Source: Hemerocallis citrina (lineage: Eukaryota; Streptophyta; Magnoliopsida; Asparagales; Asphodelaceae). From it: 64,000 nt of DNA. Numbering within the stretch: the first letter of the stretch is position 1; every line of letters starts with the position of its first letter. The stretch spans positions 203,976,827 through 204,040,826 of the forward strand of contig CM030364.1 in assembly GCA_017893485.1 (NCBI GenBank), read 5' to 3'. The position numbers were made by a program, and so were the translations under genes. Positions 49,943 through 61,479 of this stretch are shown in pieces. The notes beneath the pieces are model-generated. The model made no database searches, had not been told where the DNA came from, and saw only the letters and a list, made by a program, of their open reading frames with translations.

Positions 49943-50046
49943 CCACCAAAATCCTATAACCTAAAAGAAAAATACTTATTAATAAAATTAAAAGAAAAAA
50001 AAAAATAAAAACTTTCTACTGATCTGTAAGTTAAAATACTAGACAA

Positions 50047-50064
50047 TCCCCGGCAGCGGCGCCA
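50047..50064 (-). promoter_or_regulatory. Primer-binding site of the Athila element (tRNA-Asp type)
   Basis: The minus strand reads TGGCGCCGCTGCCGGGGA six bases after the 5' LTR, the usual Athila primer site complementary to the 3' end of tRNA-Asp, with one likely mismatch. Confidence 0.85.
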
Positions 50065-50070
50065 AAAACT

Positions 50071-51740
50071 TGTTGTGCTATCTAGATGATCTAAACTAAT
50101 AGAATAACTAGACACAAATTAAAACCTCGCAAGTGTACGAATCGTTTATAGAAGCGTAGCAATAGCAAGGGTCGATCCCACAGAGATTGTAGAAATTAAC
50201 TTACTAATCAATAAAAAGAGTGAGAATGATAAAGAGTTGTTCCAAAAGTCCAAAAGAAATGAAAAGATTAAAACTAAATTAAGAAATGCTGGATCACAAT
50301 TATCTAGTGAGTAGTTGGGTTAAGATATCCACCAATAGTCAATAATGCCAAGTCACCTTCTGACTTCTTCTTATTACTCATGTTTGTTCTCTTCAAGGGC
50401 ATGGTATCTACTCCTTAAAGTAATGTTTCCCTAAGCCAAGAATTAGGCATGGTATCTACTCTAATTCGTTTCTTTCATTAAGAATTTAGCATGGTATCTA
50501 CTAAGTTGCTCTTAAAGAAAACATAAGCACAGTGGAAACGAACGAACAGTCAAGGTCCTAGAAATTGGTATCAGATCTAGATCCCTCAAGTTGATTAAAC
50601 CAAGAACCCCTAAGGACTCCTTTGTTACTAGTTATGAGCACGAGATACGGGTCGTCTCAATATGCTCATATAACAGCTTCAGATCTACACTACACAACTT
50701 GATAATCTTTAGTTCTGTATGTCAGTCGACTGGCTATCACTTCAGTCGACTGCTCCTAGAACATCTCAACAAGTTTGTTTTATGTAAATTGTTATTCGTT
50801 TAATCAGGTTTAATCAATAAGTAAAAGAGTAACATTCAGAAGAACTTAGCATTACATAACTACGGCTTCAATCTACCCAACTATGAAATTAGTTCCATAT
50901 AATAAAACTTTTATTGATCAACAAGTTCGAATACATGATTAACATAAAAGAATTAGAAAGAGAAGGAATAAACTGATGTAGTTCGGCTAGATGAGTCGGC
51001 TGGCTGTCACACAGTCGACCGGCCGTTCTTCTTCTTAGTACTTGATCTCCTTTCTCCTTCTTCTATGCTGATAAGTATTGTTCTCGGTTGATATGTTGAT
51101 GATTCTGGAACTCTTGTGATCCGGTTGATGGTGTGTGCGGAAAAGCGTGAAAGATGACGAGAGATAGATCCAGAGCGAGAGAGAGAGAGAGTAATGCTTC
51201 TTGGTATTTATAGATCACGGCTAGAGAATTAGGGTTTGCACTTTTCTTTTTATAGAAAAGTCCTTTTCTTTTATTTATTTCCTCCCTCGTTGCTCTGCGT
51301 ATTATTTCTTTCTCTTTTCTTCTATTCTTCCTTTTCTGTTCTGATTTGGATTAGATTTGGACGAATCTTCAAATATCTTATCTTTTAACTCTGCCGCCTA
51401 CCAGTCGACTTGTCTTCAAACCAGTCGACTGTGTCGAGACTTCTGAAGATTTCATAATTGATCATACAAGTCGACTGTGCTTTGGAATAAGTCGACTGCA
51501 ACGAGCGGCTGTGGAAAATTAACTTCTCTGTCCAGTCGACTGCTGTGGGGAACCAGTCGACCGATGATCTGCAGTTTTCTGTGTATCATCCTTAAAATCC
51601 TGAATCTGCTTCGTTTCTCCGTTTTAGGCTGTTCCCTATGGAAAAGAGAAAATAAGAGTTAAATACCACATATAGAGCTTTTAAATGTCTAATTGCATTA
51701 AGATTATTGCTCCTAAATGTGGATAATATTGTGTTCATAA
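50071..51740 (-). repeat. 5' LTR of the Athila element, with five paired GTCGAC dyads
   Basis: It is nearly identical to 41840-43518. The dyads start at 50725/50745 and end with 51535/51556. Differences include an inserted phrase near 51355 (ATTTGGA-like), a shorter AG-microsatellite, and a changed base in the terminal TCATCA, here TCATAA. Confidence 0.92.
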
Positions 51741-53120
51741 GATATTAGCATGTGGTCCGAAGACGGGTTGGGCATGGCTGAAGCAAAGGAGTTGTGGAAA
51801 TAGTTAATCCAATCAATGGAAACGAGAAAGCGATTGAGCTTAGCGATAGTCGGCGACAACCGCATGTTAGACCAAGTGAATGATCTACCATTGATTGGTA
51901 TTTCAGTCAATTGAAGGGAACGGATGCAGTCATTAAAATGGGAGGAAGCTAAAGAGTTGGAAGTGATCCCTTATCTTTCACAGGAGAATCTGGTGACGTT
52001 AAAGTCACCACAAAAGACACAGAACCCTTGAATGGAGTTTTGGAAAGAATAAATTCGTTCCAAAACTCGTCTCGACGATCTACGGTAGACAGATCGTAAA
52101 CAGAGACCACAGTGAGTTGTCAATTAAATTCAAACCAGTGGAGACGAACCATGAGAAAGAAAGAAAATCTACAAATCGAGATGAGGGAGAAGCGGTCATC
52201 TTTAAAGCCAAATAGGATCCCTCCTCTTGATCCGATGGCATCAAGAGAAATCCAATTGGAAATTAAAGATCCCCCAATCGAAGGATGGAAGGGGACGGGG
52301 ATCCAAGTTTAGATTCTTGAATGGAGATCAAATCACAATGGGAGGAAGAAATCAGTTGGAATATAGCTTGTTGCTTGGCCGCACTCCTCAGACCCCTATC
52401 GTTCCAAGAGATACTAATCATGATAACCCTTACTCTCAAAAGCTCTAGAAATTTCGCAACTTCGAATAGAATCAAAGTCAACAAAGTTGTCCGAGTTTGC
52501 CGGAAACCCCATCGCCTTAGAAAGGCGAAGCATCTCAAGATTTGATAAGGTACCGAACTGTACCTGATAGATGGAACCTAATTGGTCCATCCCAGAAGAT
52601 GAGGGAGTGGGGAAGAGCAATCAGCCTTGCAGAACTGAGTCGCCAGGGGAACATGTACATCCCTCGAATCTCCCAAGGTTCTTTTATCCCAAATACGAGC
52701 ACTAGAGCAAATGACTGGGATGGGTTTTTTCTTCGAAGAAGCAATTAGCTGTCTCCTAGGGAGGCTAGCAAGAGAAGATTGCATCGAACCCTCAGAGAGA
52801 ATTTCTGAGGAGGTGGGGATTAAGTTCATTCGATCAATTAAACCGGGAGAAGTGAACGAGGATGGAGGAGAAAATGGATCAGGGTGAGTAGACGGGAATT
52901 GAGAGAGGGAGATCTCTCCACACCGACGGGGAGGGCTGACACCCACCGGGTTCGGTGTCGGAGCCCAAAGACGGGAATTAAAGTGAATATAAGTAGTGAG
53001 ACAATACGCAAGAGAGTAACTTGCCGAAAATGAAGAGAAAACACCAAATTGGAAAAAGTAACCACAATTGAAATAGCAACCATGAGACGAGGGGAATTAA
53101 AAAACCACTGAATTAAAAGA
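51741..53120 (-). pseudogene. LINE ORF2, endonuclease part
   Basis: Near 52430 the minus strand reads ISWNDRGLRSAAKQQAIFQL and CDLISIQESKL, the start of an AP-type endonuclease. At 51746-51910 it reads INGRSFTWSNMRLSPTIAKL and a SSDHMLIS end typical of plant L1 endonuclease. Between them the frame is shifted. The enzyme would nick target DNA to prime reverse transcription. The Athila insertion follows directly; the LINE frame continues in phase on its other side. Confidence 0.85.
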
Positions 53121-53228
53121 AAAAATTACCTGTGGTTGTAGATTGGCCTGGTCCAGATCAGCAACTTCATCTCCCAAAAGGTCGTCCTGATCGAACCAAG
53201 CATCAACTTTCGGAGAGGAGGAGGGGAA

Positions 53229-54633
53229 TGTTGATTCTTGATTTTGATGATCACAACACAGTGCAACATGTGTCTATGTTATACAGCTAACATTGCAGGT
53301 TGTACATACAAAAGACTATTTCAGCTGAACAAATGAACAAGCTCAAAGGATACATTTAAAGACTTCACTCAGACAAGATTCAAGATTTCACTCAAGACAA
53401 GACTCAAGACTCAAGACCTTTAGCTCAATTGTGTCAAAATTGTAGTGTCTTGTAAAAACATTGTATCTTACTTTTTGTTGAGTCTTAGTCTGATGTAAAG
53501 CCTTGTCACACACACACACACACTCAATTTCATAATGTGTGTTTCTTAAAACCCCCCCCCAAAAGAGTCAAAACAGTTTGAAGTAATTTAACTTTTGAGT
53601 ACCAGTCGACTTAAGCTTTTGCCAGTCGACTGATAGTACAAAACTGTTTAAATTTATTCAAACTCTGATCAGTCGACTCATATGGCAACCCAGTCGACTG
53701 TTCGAGAGCTTTTGACCGTTTTCTGTTTTCAAAATCAAATTTTTTCAAAATCAAAAGCTTAGATCCATTGGTTGACAGTTGGAGTAACTGTCTCCCAACG
53801 TCCAGAAGATCAAACTCTATAAGTAGAGTTCAGATCTCACTGAAAATATCAACAGAATATATTCTTTGAAATTCGAGCATTCCTTGAGAAAAATTCTAAG
53901 TGATATTTTTGAGAAAAGAAGGCTTTCAAGTTCAAACTCTCTGGTTCTCTACACTCAGTCCAGTATAGCAACGATTTCGCTCTGGACTGGGTATAGAAGT
54001 CAACCTTGTTTTTAGCCACGTGCAACAACACAAAACACCAACAAGGCTATAGGTTGACTGTAAAATTTTTCTTGTTCTTTTGCTCTCGGTTGGAGAGTGT
54101 TTTTGACTCTAGGTTGTAGAGTTGGTTTGTTTCACTCTTGGTAGTAGAGTGGGTCTGCTTTCTCTGGTTGAGAGAAAGGACTACGGGTTAGACAAGGTTG
54201 TTGTCTTAACGCCGTAGGGTATTCTTGTAATCTTTTTCAAGAATAGTGGAAATCTCAAGTGGGTTGCTTGGGGACTGGATGTAGGTCGGGAGGACCGAAC
54301 CAGGATATATCTTGTGTACTCTGTGATTGGTTGTCTTGATTTTGCATTTACTCTTGTTTACTTAAGTTCTGCAAAAAGTGTCTGGACAGTCGACTCCTTG
54401 CACTAGCAGTCGACTGGTCAGTGTCGTATAAGTTGTATTTTCATTGTGTCTTCAGTCGCCTATCTTAATCTATAAGTCGACTACACAGAGTTACTATTTT
54501 TGCTTTATTTTGGTCACATCAGTCGACTGGTTCATAACCAAGTCGACTGCACCGAAGAAAATTTTCACAGTTTTTTTATTAACACTATTCACCCCCCCTC
54601 TAGTGTTTGTTGTCTCACCTACAGGATCCAACA
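53229..54633 (+). mobile_element. SIRE-like copia solo LTR in the LINE, TSD GGGAA; carries paired GTCGAC dyads
   Basis: It starts TGTTGATTCTTGATTTTGAT and ends GGATCCAACA, flanked by GGGAA (53224-53228 and 54634-54638). The phrase ACTATTCACCCCCCCTCTAG before the end is typical of SIRE/Maximus copia LTRs. Length is 1,405 bp and no internal genes are present. A CA-microsatellite lies near 53503-53523. Confidence 0.85.
53605..54547. repeat. Five paired GTCGAC dyads in the SIRE-like solo LTR
   Basis: Core starts pair as 53605/53625, 53672/53693, 54389/54409, 54455/54476 (first core GTCGCC) and 54522/54542. Spacings are 20, 21, 20, 21 and 20. Confidence 0.9.
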
Positions 54634-54638
54634 GGGAA

Positions 54639-56259
54639 CACTTTAAGTGTAGCTGGATTGGATTTGGAGGTAGAAGGAGCGTAGTGCATCGCACTCTTAT
54701 ACTTGTCCCAATTAGAGGAAAAATGCGAATTCACCTCCCAAACAGTCCACTTTTCATCAGACTCAACTAAAGTGGGCACCGAGGGAACGAGGGATGGTGT
54801 AACAGCAGCAGCGAGATTCAGAACTGAGTGAGGCCCTGACGGAGGTGGCAGTGGTAGTTTTGGAGGGATCTCGATAGAGCCAGAAGGAATGGGGATAGTG
54901 TGCTTCATAGCGGCTAAGTCTGGGTTAATCTAGACAAGGTTATGGGCTTTAGACGACGAGATTTTGGGCTTAGAAGGAGAGATAAAGCCTTCGCGATGGG
55001 TAGGGAAGTTTTTTTAATTAGGAGCTTTGTGCGACGCCCTCCACTTGGAAGTAGGAACATTCGACTGAGAAGAAGTTCCGACAGCAAACGTACTGGGAAA
55101 AGAGGAAGGAGCCTCAGTGGACTTAGGAGCTTCAAGTGCCAAACGAGCAGTATTCGATCTATTCTTCGCATTATTTTGATAAATGACAAAAATAGCGAAG
55201 GTAGTTAACTTATCTCTTAACGAGTAAGCATCAGCCTTGTCATCCCCCAGAGGGAAAAAGAACTTAGCATCAACCTGAAGGCAACCGGAAGCCAACATGG
55301 AAGAGGAAGAAATGCGATGCAGCTCTGCCACACATTTGGTCATGTCAGCGACAAGACGGTGAGAATCACAGAAGGGCGGAAGACCAAGTAGAGTAACTTG
55401 TACGGGGGATTGGACCAAGGAAGGAGGAGGCTGACCCTGGTGCCCCCATTTTCGAATAGAAATCCTAATAGCACCGATGGAAAGGGAGTTGATTGTAATA
55501 AGATCTTCCAGAGTTTGAATGGAGGGGCAGTTAATGACTACTTCTCCGTTAGAACAAGTGTTAATAACCCACCCCCAATCTTGGACATTACATGAGTTGC
55601 ACAGAAAGGAATCAATGGTATTCTTAGACATTGAACCTCCGGTGAAGGCAACCGCACCATAGCACTCAAACATTTTCATTCTATCCGAGAGCTCCACAGA
55701 GGGAATGAAAATAAAGGTGAATTGGGGCTTGCGCACCTGAAGAGGAGGATGAGAGAGCACTTGGGGGAGGGCTTCACCACAGCAAATAAATGCTGCGAAA
55801 CTGGAGGCGTAGGGAGGAGAGGAGAAGCAGAAGTCAATTTCACCTTCTTGGGCTTGTGAGCTTGAAAGTCCGCAAGCTTGGATTGAAGAGAGGGGAAGTC
55901 AAGTGCTGCCAATACCTGATCGGAAATGGGAACACCCAAAGAAAGACCCAAGATTTGCTGAAGAGAGAAATAGCGATTACGGGAGTGGCCTGCTTTAAGG
56001 CAAAACAGAAAGCCTTAACGTGCCCAGGTTGGAGACAACGGAAACAAACTGGGGCGAGGGAAGGAGAAGAAGGAGAAGAGCTTATCGAATGAGAATGAGA
56101 GAGGGAGGAGAAAGGGCGGTAAAAGGACGGAGACGCTCGTCCCAGAACCTTCTGTGAAATGGGCAGACCAATAAGAGGGTTCGAAGGAACCGGAGAAAAC
56201 GTCGTTGTAATATTTTTTGTTTTGTTTTTTTTAACAATCTCAACCCAAGAAGAGCCCAT
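54639..56259 (-). pseudogene. LINE ORF1 (nucleic-acid-binding protein with CCHC knuckle)
   Basis: The frame from 56259 starts MGSSWVEIVKKNKTKN and holds a zinc knuckle CFRCLQPGHVKAFC, a Ser-rich linker before it, and then changes frame near 55840. The block 55014-55760 carries WGWVINTCSNGEVVINCPSI and a Lys/Ser-rich end. The last block (54639-54908) is Pro/Ser-rich and is cut by the SIRE-like LTR; it continues at about 53223-53120 with an acidic phrase. ORF1 coats LINE RNA. Frameshifts make this copy inactive. Confidence 0.8.
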
Positions 56260-57006
56260 ATCGGCTCGAGCCTAAAACCAATAAAAAGAGGACAGAAAGG
56301 GAAAAAATTAGACAAACAATTACTGTAGCAATTAGAACATCCGATCGAAGAGGGCAAAAACAGCTCCAAAAACTGGAGAAAAATAATAATAAATCAAGCT
56401 TTATGATCTTAATCAAAAAGGAAAGAAATGCTAAAATCACTTTAAAGGGATCAAAAGATCCAAACAACCAACTCACAAATGACCAAACCAGGAGATCAGT
56501 AACCATTAAATCGCTGCTAGGTCACCGAGAGAGCGAAAAAACTAGCACGAAGGATGATGGAAATAAGAGGTGAACGAGAAGGAGATCAACGAAGGATCTC
56601 AGAAGAAAAAACCATAGAGAGAAACCAGAAAATGGGAGCGGAAAGGTAAGTAGAATAAAAAAACCACATACAATAACTCACGATGATTGGCATGCAAACC
56701 TTCACTGCAAAGCACCGGGATTGACGAAAACTGCTGGGGGTTCCGCAGCTGAAACTCGGCTAGGCCGTAGCTCAAGCCCTCAGGGACGGAGAGAAGGAAA
56801 GGGAACCTCCACAGAAGCTCCAAGAACAACCCGCACAGCCAGAGGCAACATAATTTAAGGGATGTAAACCGAAGTGAGCAAAGGGGGAGGCGCTGGACTC
56901 CGCATGAGAAGGGCCACCGAAGCAGAACAAGACGACGCGAGGACGCTGTAAGCCAGGCTACCGGAGGTAAAAAGGCGCGGAAACCGAAGGGGCCCAGGGG
57001 GGAGAT
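56260..57006 (-). other. 5' UTR of the LINE (3' part)
   Basis: GC-richer non-coding sequence upstream of ORF1. It continues beyond the solo LTR at 60255-60348, which ends at the 5' TSD. No ORF here has recognisable homology. Confidence 0.65.
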
Positions 57007-60000
57007 TGTAACGCCCCAAATCTCAAATACACTGAATTCGAGATGTTCTACAGGATCTTTTCGCTTCCTTTAGTACAATTTTAGAAGGAAATTTAAACTT
57101 TTCACTTTACATCAGAGTTTACATGAATACATTACAATTTACACTGCACAGCGGAAGTAAACTTTACAACAATGAAACAAATATACAATAACATTGAGTA
57201 ATCTTTAAGCATTTGTTCCTCTTTAATCTTTATCAAGCCATTTACCTACATATAAGACTGTGGGTACGTCAGTTTATTCAACCGACGATCATTATACACG
57301 GCCATCCTCTCTATGCCGGAAATAGTATAACTTATTTTCCATATTTAGCAAACACAAACTTGTCACATATCAAACTAAAGGGACTACCCTATTGATGTCG
57401 TGTTGTGATTGTGCACTTAGTCCTTAATGCAATTATTTATGCTATATGACACTAATGCACACTTGTTCGGATTCTATGCATCCCATACTACATAAGTCCG
57501 AGGGCAAGCCCTTAATCGTTCTTCATCTTTGTAGGGTTCAATCCCTCGCCATGACTTAATCTACTACTGTAATTACGGTAGGTATCTTAGATGTTCTATG
57601 ATCTATGAGCCCATGTCCAGGCAGCCTGGAGGGGAATCCCACGCACTGACACGACGCATCGAGCAGGCAACCTATGGACAATTCAGCCTCTGCCATGGAA
57701 CAATGGCACCACCCATAGCCACTCAAACATCCCACAAGCGTCGCCACCAGGACGATAATTCTGGAGTAGTGCCCACGCCATGTCTTGACGCATCAAGCAG
57801 GCAGCCTGTGGATCACTGTCACACCGCTAATCCGATGGCCCTCATACTCGTGTTTTTCTCCTACTTTCATCACGTCTCCACTATGTACTAATCCTTAGTT
57901 TTTATCAAAATCATGAACAAAAATCAAATCTCTAGAGTTAGCCTCTCCACTAAACCGGACTTATTCATTCATTCAAACATGACCAACCTTGGTCTTTCAT
58001 TTCAAATTCTCATTTCATTTATTTCCAAATGCCGGGGGAGACTTAGCTACTCTTTTTGTTTCAATTTTTAATTCACAATTTCCAATTTGAGCATTCCCAA
58101 CTCATAAATTTCCATATTGAGTCATCATACTCAAAAGTAATTCTCTTTTCAAATCATGATTTCTAATTCGTTCAAATAGTCCATAACTATACATGAAATT
58201 CATATGCTTTATCAATTACTACTTTCACCTTGAAATTCACATCGCTAACGAACATTCACGTTTCACATTTTTCACACTATTCTCATTTGAGAATAATTTG
58301 CATCACATCACACAATATAATTTCTTCTTGCCACATTAATTCTCTAATCCTTCATTTCAAATTCTTTTTGCAAGATATAATTTTCACAAAGTATACATAT
58401 AGAACCATAGTTCTATTTATGCATTTTATTCTCAAATCATAGTTTATTTCATGCAAATAATTCCCAAATTATTTTTATAAAGTCCCATATATTTTTAGGA
58501 GAATAGTCATATTTTTTCCATAATTTTTGGACAATTAAAAACTCCAAAAAAATTGGTTTTTCAATCTTGCCGAGGGCAAGATTCGAACCCAGCACCCCAG
58601 AGACACAGCCAAAAGCACAGACCACTAGGCCAGTGTGCTAAGCGGTATAAAGGAGCGCTGAGAGTATTAAATACTCTCGGCCTCTGATTTCTATATACTA
58701 AAATAATTTGTGAAACAAAAGTGCGCCACAGGGATTCGAATAGGCCTTCACAGGGAACCCAACGCACGCTCTGACCACTTGAGCTACGTGCTCAGGTTGT
58801 CAGAGTACAACTTAAATTCTTTTTGAACCAATTTCCACTGTTGTTAAAACGTCTCGATGTTCAACTAGTCCTCATTTCATTTTGCTTTCATGAAAATTAC
58901 TGTAAAATTCCAGATTAATTATTTCTTGTCTAATTTACATATCAGTATGAAAAAACAATTTTTTTCAACAATTAAAACATATTTTCATACAATTGATTCG
59001 AATTCTACATGATAATCACCACCTTCTTTATTTCGACATCTATTAACAACTAATACCATTAATCCTTTTATTAGCAACTAAGGATTAATTCTCTGTTTTT
59101 AACCCTTTATCATGCATACAAATCTATAATTTATTTCAATATCACACAAAGATCCATTTATTCACATGAAGTAGCATTGCCAATCTACTAACTTGTGTAT
59201 ATAATTTGTGATGTAGAATAATGAGACTTTCTTTAACAATCCATGGTTATAATTAATCCATACAAACTTAGATTTTTACTAATCAAATCACATACAATTT
59301 GCACACCCACATTCCAATCAATTCATAGGTCAATGTTCAATTAAAAGTGTACTCTTATTAATATTTTTCATGCCTCATTCATTCAATTTAATCTAGCATG
59401 CATCGCTAATTAGAATATAGAAAATTTACCCACCTTGTATGGAGAGAAAATTCACTAGCAATCCCTAGACAAATGTCCTTGCGACGAATTGCTCCTCCTT
59501 GAACACGTGCACCCAAGCCTCCAAGCACACCTCACCGAATGCTCCCTCTTCTTGATGCCGGCCTCCCCTTGATGTTGCAAGCACAAGATCCCACACACTC
59601 TCAATCTTTTAACTCACAAAATACTAATAGATAATATAATTTAGATTATAGATTTGGGAGAGAATAATTTTACACAAGAATAACTAGCCAGGGGGGAGGG
59701 GGTATTTATACTAAAAATCAAAGAGAATGGAGGGCTAGGATCAATTGGTTGGTTGTAAGATGGAGGGTCAAGATGAAAGTAGGAGTTGCAATAACTACCC
59801 ACAACCAAGTAACCACCACACCATGATCACCATTATAAATTTTGGTTTCCCTCCAAAAGATCACAACCGGCCATGGGAAGTGCATTTTGCACGTGTACGT
59901 GTAGTGCACGTGCATGCAACTAGGCCCAAAAAATTGTGCATTAAATTTTTGTATATAAACATAAAATAGTCTTTAAATTGTATTCTACATGACAAGTTGT

Positions 60001-60254
60001 ATAAAAATAGTCCATGGGCTTTAGTTTATGGGCCAAAATAATTATTATAAAAATAATAAATTAAATTAACTTTGGGCTTTTAAAGAAAAGGCTTTTTTTT
60101 GTCTAATTGAAAGAAGGCTTTATAGAAAAATAATTAAAGGCACATATTTAAATATCTATACTCATCATGATGAAAATATTTACAAAAATATTGCACGTGT
60201 ACACTACGTGCAAAATAAATAATTTTTCATTAAATGAAAAATCAGGGCATTACA
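57007..60254 (-). mobile_element. Solo LTR (chromovirus-like), sister of 36825-39937, TSD GAGAT
   Basis: On the minus strand it starts TGTAATGCCCTGATTTTTCA and ends GGGGCGTTACA, flanked by GAGAT (57002-57006 and 60255-60259). Length is 3,248 bp. Shared stretches with the other copy include GCACGTAGTGT near the start and GCTAAGTCTCCCCCGGCA in the second half. It lacks GTCGAC dyads and has two tRNA-like sequences (58561-58800) in the middle. Confidence 0.87.
58561..58800 (-). other. Two tRNA-like sequences in the middle of the solo LTR
   Basis: On the minus strand the first (about 58800-58721) has TAGCTCAAGTGGTCAGAGC, an A-box/D-arm match, and TATTCGAATCCC, an imperfect B-box. The second (about 58645-58565) has TGGCCTAGTGGTC and a good B-box GGGTTCGAATC. 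Neither folds into an obvious full cloverleaf with a matched acceptor stem, so they are read as tRNA-derived remnants (for example SINE heads) rather than working tRNA genes. Confidence 0.65.
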
Positions 60255-60365
60255 GAGATAAAACGGAACGAGGGAGATGGGTGTGAAGGGAATCGCAAGC
60301 CGAACGCTATGATGGAAGGGAGAAGGCGAATCAGAGGGACAGGCGACCACTTTAGCTTCATTGTT

Positions 60366-60640
60366 GAGATGAATATTTGGTACTGAATGTCTTGTAATTG
60401 CTACTTGAAATAATTCCACAAATGTTGTTCAATAAATTATTGAGATGAATATTTGGTAATGAATGTCATATTATCTGTCGTATCATATATATTATTGTGA
60501 TCTAAGTTTTTATTTATGTGAATGAATTGGTGACATATGTAATTGATGTGGATTTCTGTGAATGAACGTGACATCACTTTTCTGAATTGTTGTCAATGAA
60601 CTCATTTTGTTAAGTTGTATTTTCATCCACAAACAGCAAA
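60366..60640. other. AT-rich flank, likely 3' region of the PMD unit
   Basis: This is the sequence that followed the LINE target site. The phrase TGAGATGAATATTTGGTA plus TGAATGTC occurs twice, at about 60366 and 60439. No gene was seen. Confidence 0.5.
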
Positions 60641-60661
60641 TAGAACTGGAGAAATAACCCT

Positions 60662-61283
60662 ACTTAACCCGTCATTCCAAATAACGGGTTAAGTAGGAAG
60701 AAATTGGCAGTACTTCATCTTGTAAAGAGTCCACTTCGGCCAAAACACTGTCAAAATCCCTCTACTTAACCCATTATTGACGATGACGGGTTAAGTGATC
60801 TTAACCCACTTAACCCGTCACCAGCAATAACTGGTTAAGTAGTACGATATCGGCAGAAGTTCATCATCTACAGACCTAATATTCATCCACTTCGGCCAAA
60901 ACACTGTCAAAATCTTTCTACTTAACCTGTTATTGACGATGACGGGTTAAGTGATCTTAACTCGTCATCCCCAATAACGGGTTAAGTAGTACGATATTGG
61001 CAGAACTTCATCACCTACAGACCAAATATTCATCCACTTAGGCCAAAACACTGTCAAAATCTCTATACTTAACCCGTTATTGACGATGACGAGTTAAGTG
61101 ATCTTAACCCGTCATCCCCAAATAACGGGTTAAGTAGTATGATATCGGTAGAACTTCATCATCTACAGATCAAATATTCATCCACTTAGGCCAAAACACT
61201 GTAAAAATGTTCATACTTAACCCGTTATTGACGCTGACGGGTTAAGATCACATAACCCGTTATCGTCAATAACAGGTTAAGTT
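60662..61283. repeat. Tandem array (about 148-bp unit) of inverted hairpin pairs
   Basis: Units start near 60731, 60887, 61034 and 61182 with CCACTTAGGCCAAAACACTG. Each holds hairpin 1 (TTAACCCGTTATTGACGATG then ACGGGTTAA) and hairpin 2 (its near reverse complement). A single hairpin precedes the array at 60663. The same palindrome pair occurs upstream of the PMD gene at 23522-23607. Confidence 0.9.
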
Positions 61284-61479
61284 AACAAATATTGGCAGAA
61301 GTTTTTTTTGAAAGATAAAATTTTCTACCACAAAGAGAAATAAATTATTATAAAATCTATTGTAATAATTTTGATATTAATATTAGAATTGTGATGAAAT
61401 TATATAGTTGGATACTTTGACCCTACTGTAACCCTACTGTAAACCTCTAACCCTAGCCGTAACCTTCTTTTTTCTGAGA

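Larger units (their letters stand above)
41840..51740 (-). mobile_element. Athila-lineage Ty3/gypsy retrotransposon with both LTRs, TSD GATAT
   Basis: The element is 9,901 bp with LTRs of 1,679 bp (41840-43518) and 1,670 bp (50071-51740), flanked by GATAT at 41835-41839 and 51741-51745. It reads on the minus strand: LTR, tRNA-Asp-type primer site, gag, protease, RT-RNase H, integrase, polypurine tract, LTR. By eye the two LTRs differ by about a dozen substitutions and three small indels, so insertion was recent. The coding region has four nonsense codons (near 49151, 48542, 48047, 45827) and two frameshifts (near 47850 and 47110). No env-like ORF was found in the space after integrase. Confidence 0.93.
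34548..60348 (-). mobile_element. Full-length L1-type LINE, split by four LTR elements, 17-bp TSD
   Basis: The 17-base direct repeat ACTTTAGCTTCATTGTT flanks the unit at 34531-34547 and 60349-60365. On the minus strand it runs from a 5' UTR (60348 to about 56260, interrupted) through ORF1 with a CCHC knuckle and ORF2 with endonuclease, reverse transcriptase and a C-terminal zinc-finger-like domain. It ends in a 3' UTR and a short A-rich tail (AAAAAGAA) at 34548. Removing the four insertions and their TSDs leaves about 8.1 kb. The long TSD and A-rich tail are hallmarks of target-primed reverse transcription. Several frameshifts make it inactive. Confidence 0.9.

Noticed and set aside
58561..58800. 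Two functional tRNA genes
   Set aside because: A- and B-box-like motifs are present but acceptor stems do not pair and the sequences are inside a solo LTR.
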